Shown here one piece after another: positions 7,999-18,160 of a DNA stretch of 64,000 bases (position 1 is the first letter of the stretch; each line of letters opens with the position of its first letter). Location of the stretch: assembly GCA_026981655.1 (NCBI GenBank), contig JALSIJ010000046.1:1-64000 (forward strand), read 5' to 3'. Position numbers and translations under genes: made by a program. The stretch is from Rhizobiaceae bacterium (GTDB taxonomy: Bacteria; Pseudomonadota; Alphaproteobacteria; Rhizobiales; Rhizobiaceae). The notes beneath the pieces were generated by a model, which was not told the origin of the DNA, searched no databases, and was given only the letters and a program-made list of their open reading frames with translations.

Positions 7999-8888
7999 AT
8001 TATTCCGCGTGCAAATTCAACAACGTTACCACCGATCATAGCGTGAGCAATACTTCCCTCTCGTATTTCAAGCGACAGAGCAATCAAAGATGGGCGCCCC
8101 ATTTCATACCCTTGCTCAATGACAATTCTATGGCTCCCATCGGCAAGACTATCATTTTGTTGCACAATGCCCGCAAATGCAGCAACGGCTGAACCAGTTG
8201 CCGGGTCCTCACGAACCCCTGCCCCCGGCCAGAACATTCTGGCATGATATTGATGGGATGCATCATCGCATTCACGGCAATACACAAATGCATTATTATG
8301 GTGCCCTTCGCCAAATGCTTTGGCCCATATAGCCCCGTTTGGTTCAATTTTTCGAACCGCCTCGATTGAGGAAACCGGGATCAAGCTATAGGGAACACCG
8401 CCCGACCACTGTTGCGGTTTATGGCCATCAAATCCAATGTCGGAAACCGAAAGCCCCAAAGCATCGGCAATAATTTCAATCGGCCCACACTCCCCCACAC
8501 ATTCGGGCAATTGCGGCATTGTAAATTGAGAATATGAGGTGTCCTCACCAATGTTTACCCGGCATTGAACCGGACCGATCTCTTCTTCTAATGTAATGTT
8601 GATGTCAGCTTCACCGGCAAAATATTCACGCGCCAGCAAGGTGGCGGTGCCAACTGTCGGATGACCGGCAAATGGCAATTCATGCAAGGGCGTGAAAATC
8701 CGGATTTTCGCTGACTTGTTTTGCTGATCAACCGATGTCACAAACACGGTCTCGGAGAGATTAAACTCGCCGGCAATTTTTTGCATCAGAACATCATTGA
8801 GCCCCGCACCATCCAACACCACCGCCAGCGGGTTTCCAGCAAATTTCTGCCGGGTAAATACATCTAATATCACATAGCGACGTTGCAC
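7980..8888 (-). CDS. PhzF family isomerase-like protein
   Basis: At 302 residues it has normal PhzF length. The family motifs are present: DVFTRQKFAGNPLAVV at the N terminus, the catalytic Glu in NLSETVFV near residue 45, FTPLHELPFAGHPTVGTA, and EDPATGSA in the second half. PhzF proteins isomerise or epimerise small acids; outside phenazine clusters their substrates are usually unknown, and no other phenazine gene is visible. The last codons (RVRTH-stop) are read from the inverted repeat of the adjoining MITE-like element. It sits 11 bp after the antiporter gene, so the two are probably co-transcribed. Confidence 0.88.
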   Translation of the reverse strand: MQRRYVILDVFTRQKFAGNPLAVVLDGAGLNDVLMQKIAGEFNLSETVFVTSVDQQNKSAKIRIFTPLHELPFAGHPTVGTATLLAREYFAGEADINITLEEEIGPVQCRVNIGEDTSYSQFTMPQLPECVGECGPIEIIADALGLSVSDIGFDGHKPQQWSGGVPYSLIPVSSIEAVRKIEPNGAIWAKAFGEGHHNNAFVYCRECDDASHQYHARMFWPGAGVREDPATGSAVAAFAGIVQQNDSLADGSHRIVIEQGYEMGRPSLIALSLEIREGSIAHAMIGGNVVEFARGIIRVRTH

Positions 8889-8899
8889 AGATTATTTCC

Positions 8900-10153
8900 T
8901 TACAGCAATTTCGGATCTACAAATCGTTCAACCACAGCTTTGACAGTCAACCCCTGAATGACAATCGAAAACAGCACCACCGCATAGGTCGCAATCAATA
9001 TCAGCGACTTTTCCGGAATATCCGGCAATGACAACGCCAGGGCGACCGAGATGCCGCCACGCAACCCACCCCAGGTGAGTACAGGAATTGAGCCTTTATC
9101 AAAGGTTTGCCGGATCGACAAAAACATTATTGGCAATGAAACAGAAATATACCGGGCTGCCAATGCAAGAGGAATAGTGGCGGCTGCAACAAAGGCAAAG
9201 GAAGGCTCCATTTGCAAAATCAAGATCTCCAGCCCAATCAGCAAAAATAGCACCGAGTTCAACATCTCGTCAATCAACTGCCAAAAGCCAAATAAATGAC
9301 CGCGTGTAACCTCACTCATGCCATAGCGTGCGCCATGATTGCCAATGAACAGACCGGCGATCACAACCGCAATTGGGCCGGAAAGATGAAAACGCTGCGC
9401 CAGCGCATAGGTGCCGGCAACGACACCAAGGGTTACAAGTATTTCCAGCGAATATTCATCAATTGTGGCAATGGCCTTATAGGCCAGCCAACCGGTTGCA
9501 AGCCCCAATACTGCGCCTCCAATCGCTTCAACAAAGAACAATTCGGCCACATGCGCCACATCCAATTCCGCAGAACCAATTGCAATGGCAACCAGAATCG
9601 TAAACAGCACGACACCAACACCATCGTTGAATAGTGATTCGCCTGCAATTTTAGCTTCAATTGAGTGCGGTACATTTACTGATTTTAACAAGCTCAATAC
9701 GGCCACCGGATCGGTTGGCGAAATCAGTGATCCAAACACCAGCGCCCACAAAAATGGCACCTGAAGCCCCAACAATCCTGTTACCAGCCAGAAACCAGTG
9801 CCAATCAACGCGGTCGAAATCAATATACCGCCTGTGGCCATCAACCCGATTGCCCACTTTTGATTGCGCAGATAGGTAATATCGACATGTAAAGCACCAG
9901 CAAACAGCAGAAATGCCAACATGCCCTCCATTACAGTTGAGTAGAAATCAATTTGCCCAATGACCGCCTGCAAAGTATCAGTGATCCCAACCGATGGAAT
10001 GAAATACTCGAGCAATAGCAAAGATATAGATGCCACCAGCGCCATCAGCAAAAGGCCAATGGTATGCGGAAGCTTCAACAGATAGTTGTTAAACCAGCCA
10101 AAAAATGCCGAAAGCGCAAGCAGCATTGCGGCAATTTCAAAAATTGAGAGCAT
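8900..10153 (-). CDS. CPA1-type Na+/H+ (cation/proton) antiporter
   Basis: This 417-residue polytopic inner-membrane protein has 11-12 hydrophobic helices. CPA1/NhaP landmarks are clear: SPTDPVAVLSLL, then GESLFNDGVGVV with the ion-binding Asp pair region, and TWGGLRGGISVALALS. No long cytoplasmic C-terminal domain is present, so it is the short NhaP form. The role is sodium or potassium efflux in exchange for protons, for pH and salt homeostasis. PhzF follows at 11 bp. Confidence 0.9.
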   Translation of the reverse strand: MLSIFEIAAMLLALSAFFGWFNNYLLKLPHTIGLLLMALVASISLLLLEYFIPSVGITDTLQAVIGQIDFYSTVMEGMLAFLLFAGALHVDITYLRNQKWAIGLMATGGILISTALIGTGFWLVTGLLGLQVPFLWALVFGSLISPTDPVAVLSLLKSVNVPHSIEAKIAGESLFNDGVGVVLFTILVAIAIGSAELDVAHVAELFFVEAIGGAVLGLATGWLAYKAIATIDEYSLEILVTLGVVAGTYALAQRFHLSGPIAVVIAGLFIGNHGARYGMSEVTRGHLFGFWQLIDEMLNSVLFLLIGLEILILQMEPSFAFVAAATIPLALAARYISVSLPIMFLSIRQTFDKGSIPVLTWGGLRGGISVALALSLPDIPEKSLILIATYAVVLFSIVIQGLTVKAVVERFVDPKLL

Positions 10154-10223
10154 AAATCAATATTCCTGTTCATGGTTGGCCTGATAGTAACAACACATTT
10201 AATGCGCACCAAAGATGTAAGAC

Positions 10224-11336
10224 CTAAACCATATCCAGTGAAACCACCACCGGGCAGTGATCGCTGGCCTTGGGTCTGTCCCAGCCCGTGCGGGGGTATC
10301 GTTCTACTTCCTGGCCTTTGGGAAAGGGTGTGCGCCACGGTTGGCCAGAACGGATAATCTCAGGCTTCGCATTGGCATTCAGGCGGGCAAGCGATGGAGA
10401 TGCCAAAATATAATCCAACTGGCAAAGGTGACGTTCGTCCAGCCCGCGAGAATGAAACAATGTCCATTGATTATCATCGGGCCGCCGCTCCATCAGATTG
10501 ACGCAAAAATCTCCATCAAGCAGTGGGTCAACACCACTATGTTCAGATTTAACATTGTCAAATTCAAATCCCTTTTGTCGATCACCAGAGATGACCAAAC
10601 GCGAGGAATAATCATTCAAATCACCACAAATCAGCCACCGTTTATTGGCGGTTTTTCCTTTGCCAAACCGGCGCTCAATAATTTTACGTATCCCCGCCGC
10701 CTCAGCCTGGCGAACTGGCATGGTATAATCACGCCCAACAACATTGCGTTTGTAGGTTCCCATTGATTTAAAATGCGAAACATAAAGCGTTAAAGGGCGA
10801 CCACCAATCTTGAAATCAATCTCAAGACAGTCGCGCCTGAATATTTTTTCATGCTTTTTTTCACCCACTTCTTCCAAAGCTGAATTGTAAATATCCAAAT
10901 CTTCATAGGTAAGTTTTGCGTGGCTGGTTGCTTTGATAAATTCGATTTCTTCACCACTTGCGGTGCGTTCCTGCGCCATGACGGCCACATCAATGCCACG
11001 GGAATCATTACCCTCAATCAAAAATTTCTGGCGGTAGCCTTTGCCGGTCATCTTATAGAGATAGCCATATTCAAAGGCCTCCAAGGCATGCAAATTCTCC
11101 ACTTCCTGCAAGCAAATAATATCTGCAAAAGTATCGGCAATTGCCAGCGCCGTCATCTGACGTGTATCATCAGCATGGGCAATTACGCGGGAACGCTCCA
11201 GATCGCGGTACTGACTTTCGCTCTCCACTTTCATCATAGCAATGGTTCGATCACGGTAGCGTTCGTTCGTAAACCCTGAGAAATCAAACCGGGCCATAAG
11301 GTTTTCGACATTAAATGTGGCTATTCGCAAAGTCAT
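10224..11336 (-). CDS. Endonuclease/exonuclease/phosphatase (EEP) family protein
   Basis: This 370-residue protein carries all EEP core motifs in order: TFNVENL, CLQEVEN, the G-N-D-S-R-G-I-D-V segment, YVSHFKSMG, the catalytic ICGDLNDYSS, QLDYILAS and SDHCPVVVS. The fold supports a metal-dependent phosphodiesterase acting on nucleic acid, sphingomyelin or inositol phosphates; sequence alone does not choose. No signal peptide is visible, so it is probably cytoplasmic. Confidence 0.85.
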   Translation of the reverse strand: MTLRIATFNVENLMARFDFSGFTNERYRDRTIAMMKVESESQYRDLERSRVIAHADDTRQMTALAIADTFADIICLQEVENLHALEAFEYGYLYKMTGKGYRQKFLIEGNDSRGIDVAVMAQERTASGEEIEFIKATSHAKLTYEDLDIYNSALEEVGEKKHEKIFRRDCLEIDFKIGGRPLTLYVSHFKSMGTYKRNVVGRDYTMPVRQAEAAGIRKIIERRFGKGKTANKRWLICGDLNDYSSRLVISGDRQKGFEFDNVKSEHSGVDPLLDGDFCVNLMERRPDDNQWTLFHSRGLDERHLCQLDYILASPSLARLNANAKPEIIRSGQPWRTPFPKGQEVERYPRTGWDRPKASDHCPVVVSLDMV

Positions 11337-11561
11337 TAGGTCTAACTATTCCTTCCGGGAAAATACCCGATTTAGCAATTCTTGCTTTATGCGGATAAAG
11401 CAGACCCAAAGCAACAAAGGGCGAAGGATAATTAATCTGGCTCATGTTTCAGGTGTGTCCAATAGCACATACCAAGTGATTTGAAGCACTTAGATTACCG
11501 CGAATAGCAACCGGCATATGAAAATGAGGGGCTGGTTGTTGAATTATTAAGGAGAGAAAAT

Positions 11562-11855
11562 ATGAAACTTCTATCTGCAAGTAAACTAACATCGGCAAGC
11601 CTTGCTGCCACCTTGGCAACATTCTTTGTAATGTCATCATTTGTAACGGCTAATGCTCATTATCGTAACTATCGTCATCACCACCGTTCCGGCGCAGGCG
11701 TTGCAGCGGGCATAATTGCTGGCGCAATTATAGGAGGTGCGATTGTATCGGGCTCTCGTGCCACACGCCACAGGCATCGCCATTGCCACCGCAACAGCAG
11801 AGGCCGCATCTACAAATGCCATACACATCGCCACAATCGTCGCCATCACAGATAG
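11562..11855 (+). CDS. Exported basic glycine-zipper protein
   Basis: This 97-residue protein starts after AAGGAGAG. A signal peptide (about 1-32, ending TANA) is followed by a His/Arg-rich patch, then a glycine zipper ([18 protein letters not shown]) that can pack into a membrane helix. The His/Arg-rich tail contains two Cys (HCHRN and YKCHTH). The plan matches the next gene, so the two look like diverged paralogues. Function is unknown; envelope association is inferred from the export signal and zipper. Confidence 0.75.
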   Translation: MKLLSASKLTSASLAATLATFFVMSSFVTANAHYRNYRHHHRSGAGVAAGIIAGAIIGGAIVSGSRATRHRHRHCHRNSRGRIYKCHTHRHNRRHHR

Positions 11856-12008
11856 GCGCAGGTAGGCACTTTAAAATGAGCCCCGCAATTTATAGGGCTT
11901 AACCGCTCAATTACCTTCAAATTGTCAATTTTTGACGTTATGGCTTGCACTTAGCAGTAATCAGAGTAACAATTGGAAATTGAAGGGGATTTTGGAAAGG
12001 AACGAACA

Positions 12009-12353
12009 ATGAAAAAATTTCTATCCCTGTCCATGGCAGCTTTACTTGCCGGGACTATTGTAGTGCTTTCATTCAGCGATGCTGATGCAAGGCACAGAAG
12101 ATGGCACGGAGGAGGCGTTGCAGCAGGTGTAGCCGCCGGCATAATTGGCGGTGCGATTATTGGTGGTGCAATTGCGAATTCAAACCGTCGTTATGACCGT
12201 CGTTATGACCGCCGTTACCGTCCGCGTCCGGTTTATCGTGGAGATGCCCATGAAGAATGGTGCTTCAGACGTTATCGCTCTTACCGCGCCTACGACAACA
12301 CCTTCCAACCTTATCGTGGCGGACGCCGTTATTGCCGCTCACCTTACGGTTAA
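12009..12353 (+). CDS. BA14K family protein
   Basis: The protein has 114 residues from the ATG at 12009, after GGAAAGGAACGAAC; the frame opens 12 codons earlier. Order: signal peptide to about residue 27, basic patch, glycine zipper ([17 protein letters not shown]), [10 protein letters not shown] repeat, then the BA14K block with [18 protein letters not shown] and a final YCRSPYG. BA14K proteins are small surface immunoreactive proteins described in Brucella and relatives, some reported as lectin-like. The family is a useful marker for Hyphomicrobiales. Confidence 0.85.
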   Translation: MKKFLSLSMAALLAGTIVVLSFSDADARHRRWHGGGVAAGVAAGIIGGAIIGGAIANSNRRYDRRYDRRYRPRPVYRGDAHEEWCFRRYRSYRAYDNTFQPYRGGRRYCRSPYG

Positions 12354-12370
12354 GCAAAGGTACAAATTAA

Positions 12371-12406
12371 AACAAAAGGCCGCCTCATATGAGGCGGCCT
12401 TTTGTT
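12371..12406. terminator. Perfect 36-bp palindrome, bidirectional terminator
   Basis: An 18-bp arm starting AACAAAAGGCCGCCTCAT is followed by its exact complement. It lies between the convergent BA14K and ilvC genes, and the T-rich 3' arm (CCTTTTGTT on either strand) makes it a good two-way Rho-independent terminator. Confidence 0.9.
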
Positions 12407-12419
12407 ATGTTTACCCGCG

Positions 12420-12456
12420 CAGGCCGTGCGCAGCACGAATAGCCGTGAGCGCAAAC
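12420..12456 (+). repeat. Dispersed repeat family D, partial copy
   Basis: The sequence GCAGGCCGTGCGCAGCACGAATAGCCGTGAGCGCAAAC is close to the end of the repeats at 6914-7006 and 20081-20224 (GGCCGGGC...GAATGGCCGTGAGCGAAAAC). It lies just past the ilvC terminator and abuts the ilvC stop codon. Confidence 0.5.
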
Positions 12457-12460
12457 CAAT

Positions 12461-13492
<1,032 letters not shown>

Positions 13493-13510
13493 TCAGTTGG
13501 TTAAGTTAAG

Positions 13511-14230
13511 TTAAGTTTTCTTCCCGTAGAGGGTAAAAAATTGGTGGGTCGCTATTCTAGCTTCCCTTTTGATTTGAGCCCCATTGAGCGAAACATCTTC
13601 GCCCAACAAAACCCGAATTTGAATATCCCGGACAACAAGCCCGAAAAAACGGCTGAATGCCTCGCCACCATTTTCAAAGTCCAGATACCCGGCATCGCGT
13701 CCCATGACAAGCACAGGCAGTAAGCGCCGCCGCATGGCAAAAGGGCCATTTTGCAAAACGATCGAACCAAGATCAGATGAAGCACTTCCCGCATGGGAAA
13801 TCGCCATCCGATTAAGCGCAATGGAAACGTCACTGGTAAGAACCAAAAGCCAGTCCCGGGCAAACCCCTCCAGCGCATCTCTCAAAGTCGCCTCATCCAG
13901 CGCATCGCCATCAATCGGGGAAATACGAACCTTTGACGCCTGCCACTGAACGGTTGCAGTTAACAGGCCTTGCCGGTCGCCAAACCATTTATACAGCGTT
14001 TCCTTCGAACAACTGGCACTTTTCGCCACCCGCTCCATCGTCAATGTTCCACTCTCACGAACCATCAAATCCAAAACAGCCGAAAGCACTTCCTGCTGCC
14101 GCTTGGAGAATTTGGTTTCGCTGGCTTCAACGAATTCACTAGGTTCAATGACCTTACTCACCTCGCTGGCCCTTGCCTTGCCGGCCTCAACGATCTCACT
14201 GGCCTCACCATTGATTTGTGCTTTCGACAT
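13511..14230 (-). CDS. TetR/AcrR family transcriptional regulator
   Basis: This 239-residue protein has an unusual Ala/Glu/Ser-rich N-terminal tail of about 40 residues with repeated SE-V-x-A units, then a TetR helix-turn-helix (LTMERVAKSASCSKETLYKWFGDRQGLLTA). The C-terminal ligand domain resembles the AefR-like group. A 17-bp palindrome 19 bp upstream suggests autoregulation. The gene ends 30 bp before ilvC on the same strand, so read-through into ilvC is possible. The ligand is unknown. Confidence 0.85.
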   Translation of the reverse strand: MSKAQINGEASEIVEAGKARASEVSKVIEPSEFVEASETKFSKRQQEVLSAVLDLMVRESGTLTMERVAKSASCSKETLYKWFGDRQGLLTATVQWQASKVRISPIDGDALDEATLRDALEGFARDWLLVLTSDVSIALNRMAISHAGSASSDLGSIVLQNGPFAMRRRLLPVLVMGRDAGYLDFENGGEAFSRFFGLVVRDIQIRVLLGEDVSLNGAQIKREARIATHQFFTLYGKKT

Positions 14231-14248
14231 CGTATAATTTCCCGCAAG

Positions 14249-14265
14249 AACCGTACGGTACGGTT
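14249..14265. promoter_or_regulatory. Palindromic operator of the TetR gene
   Basis: AACCGTAC-G-GTACGGTT is a perfect 17-bp palindrome with one central base. Reading the minus strand, TTGCGA, a 15-bp spacer and TATAGC lie just upstream, so the operator would cover the transcription start. The spacer is shorter than the usual 17, so the promoter call is tentative. Confidence 0.65.
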
Positions 14266-14331
14266 CGGCGGTACGCTATAGCAGCAGAATAATTATCGCA
14301 AGTAATTTTGTTTTATAGAATGGATTACTAA

Positions 14332-15072
14332 TTATTCGGCCAAAGCACCAAGATACCGCTTAACCGCTTCCGCCATACCAAATTCCAGCGCCTCGGCAGT
14401 TAGACCGTGGCCAATCGAGACTTCTGCCAGATTTGAAATGCGGCTGACCAGCGGCGGCAAATTAGCAACCGTCAAATCATGGCCTGCATTAATTGCGAGG
14501 CCCGCAGCAGTGGCGGCGTCAGCAGTTTGACCAAGCAATTCAAGCTCACGCGCCGCCCCATCCAGGTCATCATACATCGCCGCATAAGGCCCAGTATAAA
14601 GCTCAATACGGTCTGCTCCCGTATCCGCTGCCCATTTGACCTGTTCTGCATCCGCATCAGCAAATAATGCAACCCGCTTTCCAGATTGATTCAATCTCGC
14701 AACAATCGGCTTTAAATAATTGTGATGCTTGGCAAAGTTCCATCCATGATCAGATGTTGCTTGGCTTGGATCATCAGGTACAAGCGTCACCTGCTCCGGC
14801 TCGACAGCCTCGCAAAGCTGCAGAAAATCTTCGCTCGGATAGCCCTCGATGTTAAACTCAGCACCGGGAAATTCATCATCAATTAAGGCGCGAATCTCTG
14901 GTACATCACTACGCCGGATATGGCGCTCATCAGGCCGCGGATGAACCGTCAGCCCATGTGCACCAGCCGTAAGCGCAATGCGCCCCATCGCGACCACACT
15001 AGGCCAGGGTAAATCACGACGATTGCGCAATTGGGCGACTGCATTAAGGTTGACAGAGAGCATTGTTTTCAT
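14332..15072 (-). CDS. pdxJ: Pyridoxine 5'-phosphate synthase
   Basis: The protein has 246 residues from the ATG at 15072; the next ATG at 15063 is also possible, and the frame upstream to 15168 looks non-coding. Motifs: [21 protein letters not shown] at the start, [30 protein letters not shown], and [13 protein letters not shown] with the late His. PdxJ condenses 1-deoxyxylulose 5-phosphate with 3-amino-2-oxopropyl phosphate in DXP-dependent vitamin B6 synthesis. It depends on DXP, made just before the Dxr step whose gene is missing from its usual site in this window. Confidence 0.95.
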   Translation of the reverse strand: MKTMLSVNLNAVAQLRNRRDLPWPSVVAMGRIALTAGAHGLTVHPRPDERHIRRSDVPEIRALIDDEFPGAEFNIEGYPSEDFLQLCEAVEPEQVTLVPDDPSQATSDHGWNFAKHHNYLKPIVARLNQSGKRVALFADADAEQVKWAADTGADRIELYTGPYAAMYDDLDGAARELELLGQTADAATAAGLAINAGHDLTVANLPPLVSRISNLAEVSIGHGLTAEALEFGMAEAVKRYLGALAE

Positions 15073-15167
15073 AATCGACCAATAACGAAGCAATTGAACT
15101 TTGACAAATAAAAGATCGTGATATGGTTCATAATGATGCTTGATAGGTTGAGAAAGGAAAAACGGCA

Positions 15168-16058
15168 TTGCAAAACAACCAGTTTAAGCCATTCAGCAAT
15201 TTTGCTACTCCCTTTACAATTGGTCTGCAATTGCTGGGCGAGAACAATGTTTTTCAACCGGACCAGAAATTTGAAAAATATCTGGCTGAAAAACAATCAC
15301 TGTTTGAAAGCAGTCCAGATGAAGTATTTCAGGCAGAGGCGGATACACTTGAAGCCCAAAATGAAGTGCTGGATTTCGTTTTAACGCGCATCTCAATGGG
15401 CAACAACCAGGGCAAAAGTCCAAAAACCATCCATTGCCCCATTAGCCACAACACCTATAACCGCACTGATTATTCAGACCGCCCGCTAATGCTGGCCTCC
15501 CTGCTGGTTCAGGATGATCTGGTAATTATGCGGCGCAAGGCCAACAACTGGCACCTGGTGGCTGCATCGCTGTGCTTTCCCTCATCCTGGAACCTTGCAG
15601 AGAAGTTCGGCAAGCCATTGGTCGAAATTCACCGCCCGGTGCCAGGCATAAACGACGGGCTGGACCCGATGATCAACCGTATTTTCAACAATCTTCAACC
15701 GGATACGCCCGTATGGCGTGAGAACTGGTCGTTTTATGGCGACGACGAATTGAGGCATGATTCAGTCGAGTCCAACCGACAGGCAAAAGGTGAGCATGCG
15801 ATTTTGGAAAACGACACATTTATCCGTCGAGAATATCAAACCCTGCACAAACTGCCAATTAGTGGCGGCATATTATTCACAATCAAGATACTGATCGAGC
15901 CTCTCGATATAATCGCACACCAGAGAAACCCAGCTAAAATTGCAACCCTGTTGCTTGGGCAAATTGAATCAATGAACAAAGCCCAATTGCAATATAAGAG
16001 GCTGGATAAAAATCTGACCTATTTACGAAATTACCTTCGCCCATTATCCGAAACTTAA
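15168..16058 (+). CDS. DUF3445 family protein (haem-dependent oxidative N-demethylase-like)
   Basis: This 296-residue protein starts with TTG, set by GAAAGGAAA ten bases upstream. Family features are [12 protein letters not shown], a W[13 protein letters not shown] core, [23 protein letters not shown] and a late [10 protein letters not shown]. Characterised relatives are haem-dependent oxidative N-demethylases acting on dimethylamine-type substrates; most are untested. It is divergent from pdxJ with 95 bp between starts. The substrate is unknown; family assignment is good. Confidence 0.8.
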   Translation: MQNNQFKPFSNFATPFTIGLQLLGENNVFQPDQKFEKYLAEKQSLFESSPDEVFQAEADTLEAQNEVLDFVLTRISMGNNQGKSPKTIHCPISHNTYNRTDYSDRPLMLASLLVQDDLVIMRRKANNWHLVAASLCFPSSWNLAEKFGKPLVEIHRPVPGINDGLDPMINRIFNNLQPDTPVWRENWSFYGDDELRHDSVESNRQAKGEHAILENDTFIRREYQTLHKLPISGGILFTIKILIEPLDIIAHQRNPAKIATLLLGQIESMNKAQLQYKRLDKNLTYLRNYLRPLSET

Positions 16059-16070
16059 ATTGCACACACA

Positions 16071-16173
16071 TAGAGCACTTCCCGAAAAGTGGTGGCCGGT
16101 TTTCGGATAAAAAGTGCGTAGAAACAAATAATTAGAGCGCTGGAACGAATCAGATAACCGCGAAAATGCTCTA
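16071..16173. repeat. Intergenic palindromic repeat, family A (copy 1)
   Basis: A 103-bp unit bounded by TAGAGCA (16071-16077) and TGCTCTA (16167-16173). Its core hairpin has CCGAAAA facing TTTTCGG around GTGGTGGCCGG. Similar CCGAAAA...CCGGTTTTCGG units are widespread between genes in Hyphomicrobiales. It sits between convergent genes and may double as a transcription end. Confidence 0.75.
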
Positions 16174-16190
16174 GTTCGGCTGATGGGCAA

Positions 16191-18074
16191 TCAAGCCAAC
16201 AGCATCGCATCCTGTTCAGCGCTGAACTCTCGCTCGACAATCTCCGCCATCCAATGGTCTATCTTTTTCTCAAGCACTTCCGGGCTCACAGGTTTCGCGA
16301 TATAATCATCCATTCCCGCATCAAGGCATTTTTGCCGATCGCCTTTTACAGCATGGGCGGTCACCGCAATTATAGGAGCGCCGACCATATATTCATTTTC
16401 GCGCTCCATCTTTCTAATTGCCCGGCAGGCTTCGTACCCATTCATTATAGGCATTGAAATATCCATAAGGACTAATTTTGGTCGATACAGTTTGTAATAT
16501 TCAACAGCCTGTGCCCCATCACTGGCAATTTCAAAACGCCAGTCTGTTGCCTGCAAAATTTGGGTAAACACAATCTGATTGACATCATTGTCCTCAGCCA
16601 CAAGAATATCAATCCGTTTGACTGCCGCATCTTCCGCCAAATACTCACCAATTTCACCAAATTCATCCTCAAACAAAATATTTGATGCCGTTTCCTTCAT
16701 CTTTTTTTGCCCCCTCAATGCCATTGACAATTGGTAGTGAAGTTGAGATGTACAAACTGGTTTTGCGAGAAAGGACGTAATGTTCAGGGCATCAAATGTT
16801 TGCTCTGCTCCCGCTTCATCCACCGAACTCAATATGATAATAGGCAAATCGGTCAATTGGGTATCCAGTCGGATTTCTTTTGCAACATCCGCGCCCGACA
16901 TAATAGGCATTTGATGATCCAATAAAACCAGATTGTAACCTTTGCCAAAATCTTCCGCAGACATAATCAGTGTCATTGCATCCAGACCATTGGCTGCCTC
17001 ATCGGCAACAATCCCCCATTGGGTCAGTTGCTCGACCAAAATTGATCGGTTTACAGAATTATCGTCCACGATCAGCACTTTGGAGCCTGCAATATCGAAA
17101 TTGGCCATTTGCTTTTTTTCGCCATCGCCATGAACCGGAAACTTGATGTCCACCCAAAATGTAGAGCCATCGCCCAATTTGCTATCAACCCCAATTCGAC
17201 CATTCATCAGTTTGACCAATGATGAGGAAATAGATAACCCCAGCCCTGCTCCATTGTGCAGACGGGTTGAGGAGGTGTCTGCCTGGGAAAATTTCTCAAA
17301 TATCGTATTACAGTTTTCAGCCGATATACCAATTCCGGTATCCTCAACAGATATGGTCAGTTCAAAATTGCTGTCATTATCGACAAAGGTCCCGGAAACA
17401 TCGACCAACACATAACCAGTTTCAGTAAACTTAACAGCGTTTCGCATCAGGTTTATCAAAATCTGCCCAAGCCGCACCTTGTCGCCAACAATTTGAACTG
17501 GAATGTCTGGCGATATTCGAACAATAAGCTCAACCGATTTCTGTTCAAACTGAGGTGCAAAAAACTGCGCCGTATCTTCCACAACATCAGCCAGATCAAA
17601 TGGAGCAGGATCGAGTATTAGCTGGTCTGATTCAATTTTAGAAAAATCAAGCAGGTCATTAACAATCATCAGCAGAGATGCGCTGGAGTTTTGAATTACC
17701 TCAGCAAACATTTTTTGTTTTTCGTTCAACTCTGAATTGACTATCAAATCAGCCATTCCCATTACACCATTTAATGGCGTTCTAATTTCATGGGACATAT
17801 TTGCAATAAACGCAGACTTGGCAATATCAGCTTTCTTGGCGCGCTTTTCCGCCTCAACCAAAACTGCATTCATGCTGATCAGCCGATCCCGCTGAACAAG
17901 AAAATAGATAATAATCGGGTAAGCACAAATAAATGTCAGAGCAACAGCGATACCGACATCGTTGTAAAACCGGTGCATTTCATTTTGTACGTAAAGGCCG
18001 AGCGTCGTTAATGAAATAACGACGATTTGGATGGCAAATACGATAGCTGTCGCGACAACCAACATCTTCTTCAT
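16191..18074 (-). CDS. Hybrid histidine kinase with two receiver domains
   Basis: The protein has 627 residues from the ATG at 18074; a TTG 16 codons earlier is less likely. Two N-terminal membrane helices enclose a short loop, so there is no real periplasmic sensor. Then come HisKA with FIANMSHEIRTPLNG, an HATPase with DTGIGIS and GAGLGLSIS, a first receiver (VLIVDDNSVN; phospho-Asp in LLDHQMP) and a second receiver (ILVAEDNDVN; Asp in LMDISMP; K in YIAKPVSP). It resembles BarA/ArcB-like phosphorelay kinases but lacks a C-terminal Hpt, so it must use a separate phosphotransfer protein. No partner regulator is adjacent. Confidence 0.9.
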   Translation of the reverse strand: MKKMLVVATAIVFAIQIVVISLTTLGLYVQNEMHRFYNDVGIAVALTFICAYPIIIYFLVQRDRLISMNAVLVEAEKRAKKADIAKSAFIANMSHEIRTPLNGVMGMADLIVNSELNEKQKMFAEVIQNSSASLLMIVNDLLDFSKIESDQLILDPAPFDLADVVEDTAQFFAPQFEQKSVELIVRISPDIPVQIVGDKVRLGQILINLMRNAVKFTETGYVLVDVSGTFVDNDSNFELTISVEDTGIGISAENCNTIFEKFSQADTSSTRLHNGAGLGLSISSSLVKLMNGRIGVDSKLGDGSTFWVDIKFPVHGDGEKKQMANFDIAGSKVLIVDDNSVNRSILVEQLTQWGIVADEAANGLDAMTLIMSAEDFGKGYNLVLLDHQMPIMSGADVAKEIRLDTQLTDLPIIILSSVDEAGAEQTFDALNITSFLAKPVCTSQLHYQLSMALRGQKKMKETASNILFEDEFGEIGEYLAEDAAVKRIDILVAEDNDVNQIVFTQILQATDWRFEIASDGAQAVEYYKLYRPKLVLMDISMPIMNGYEACRAIRKMERENEYMVGAPIIAVTAHAVKGDRQKCLDAGMDDYIAKPVSPEVLEKKIDHWMAEIVEREFSAEQDAMLLA

Positions 18075-18160
18075 AGCTAAGTTATCCGAAAATTCCTGCT
18101 GGCCAGAACAGTACCAACTCAACCTTAATTTTCAGTTATGCGCATGAACAAATGTCAAAC

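Noticed and set aside
7779-8192. 137-codon plus-strand ORF
   Set aside because: It runs from inside the MITE-like element into the antisense of phzF, has no ribosome site, and its protein has no coherent pattern.
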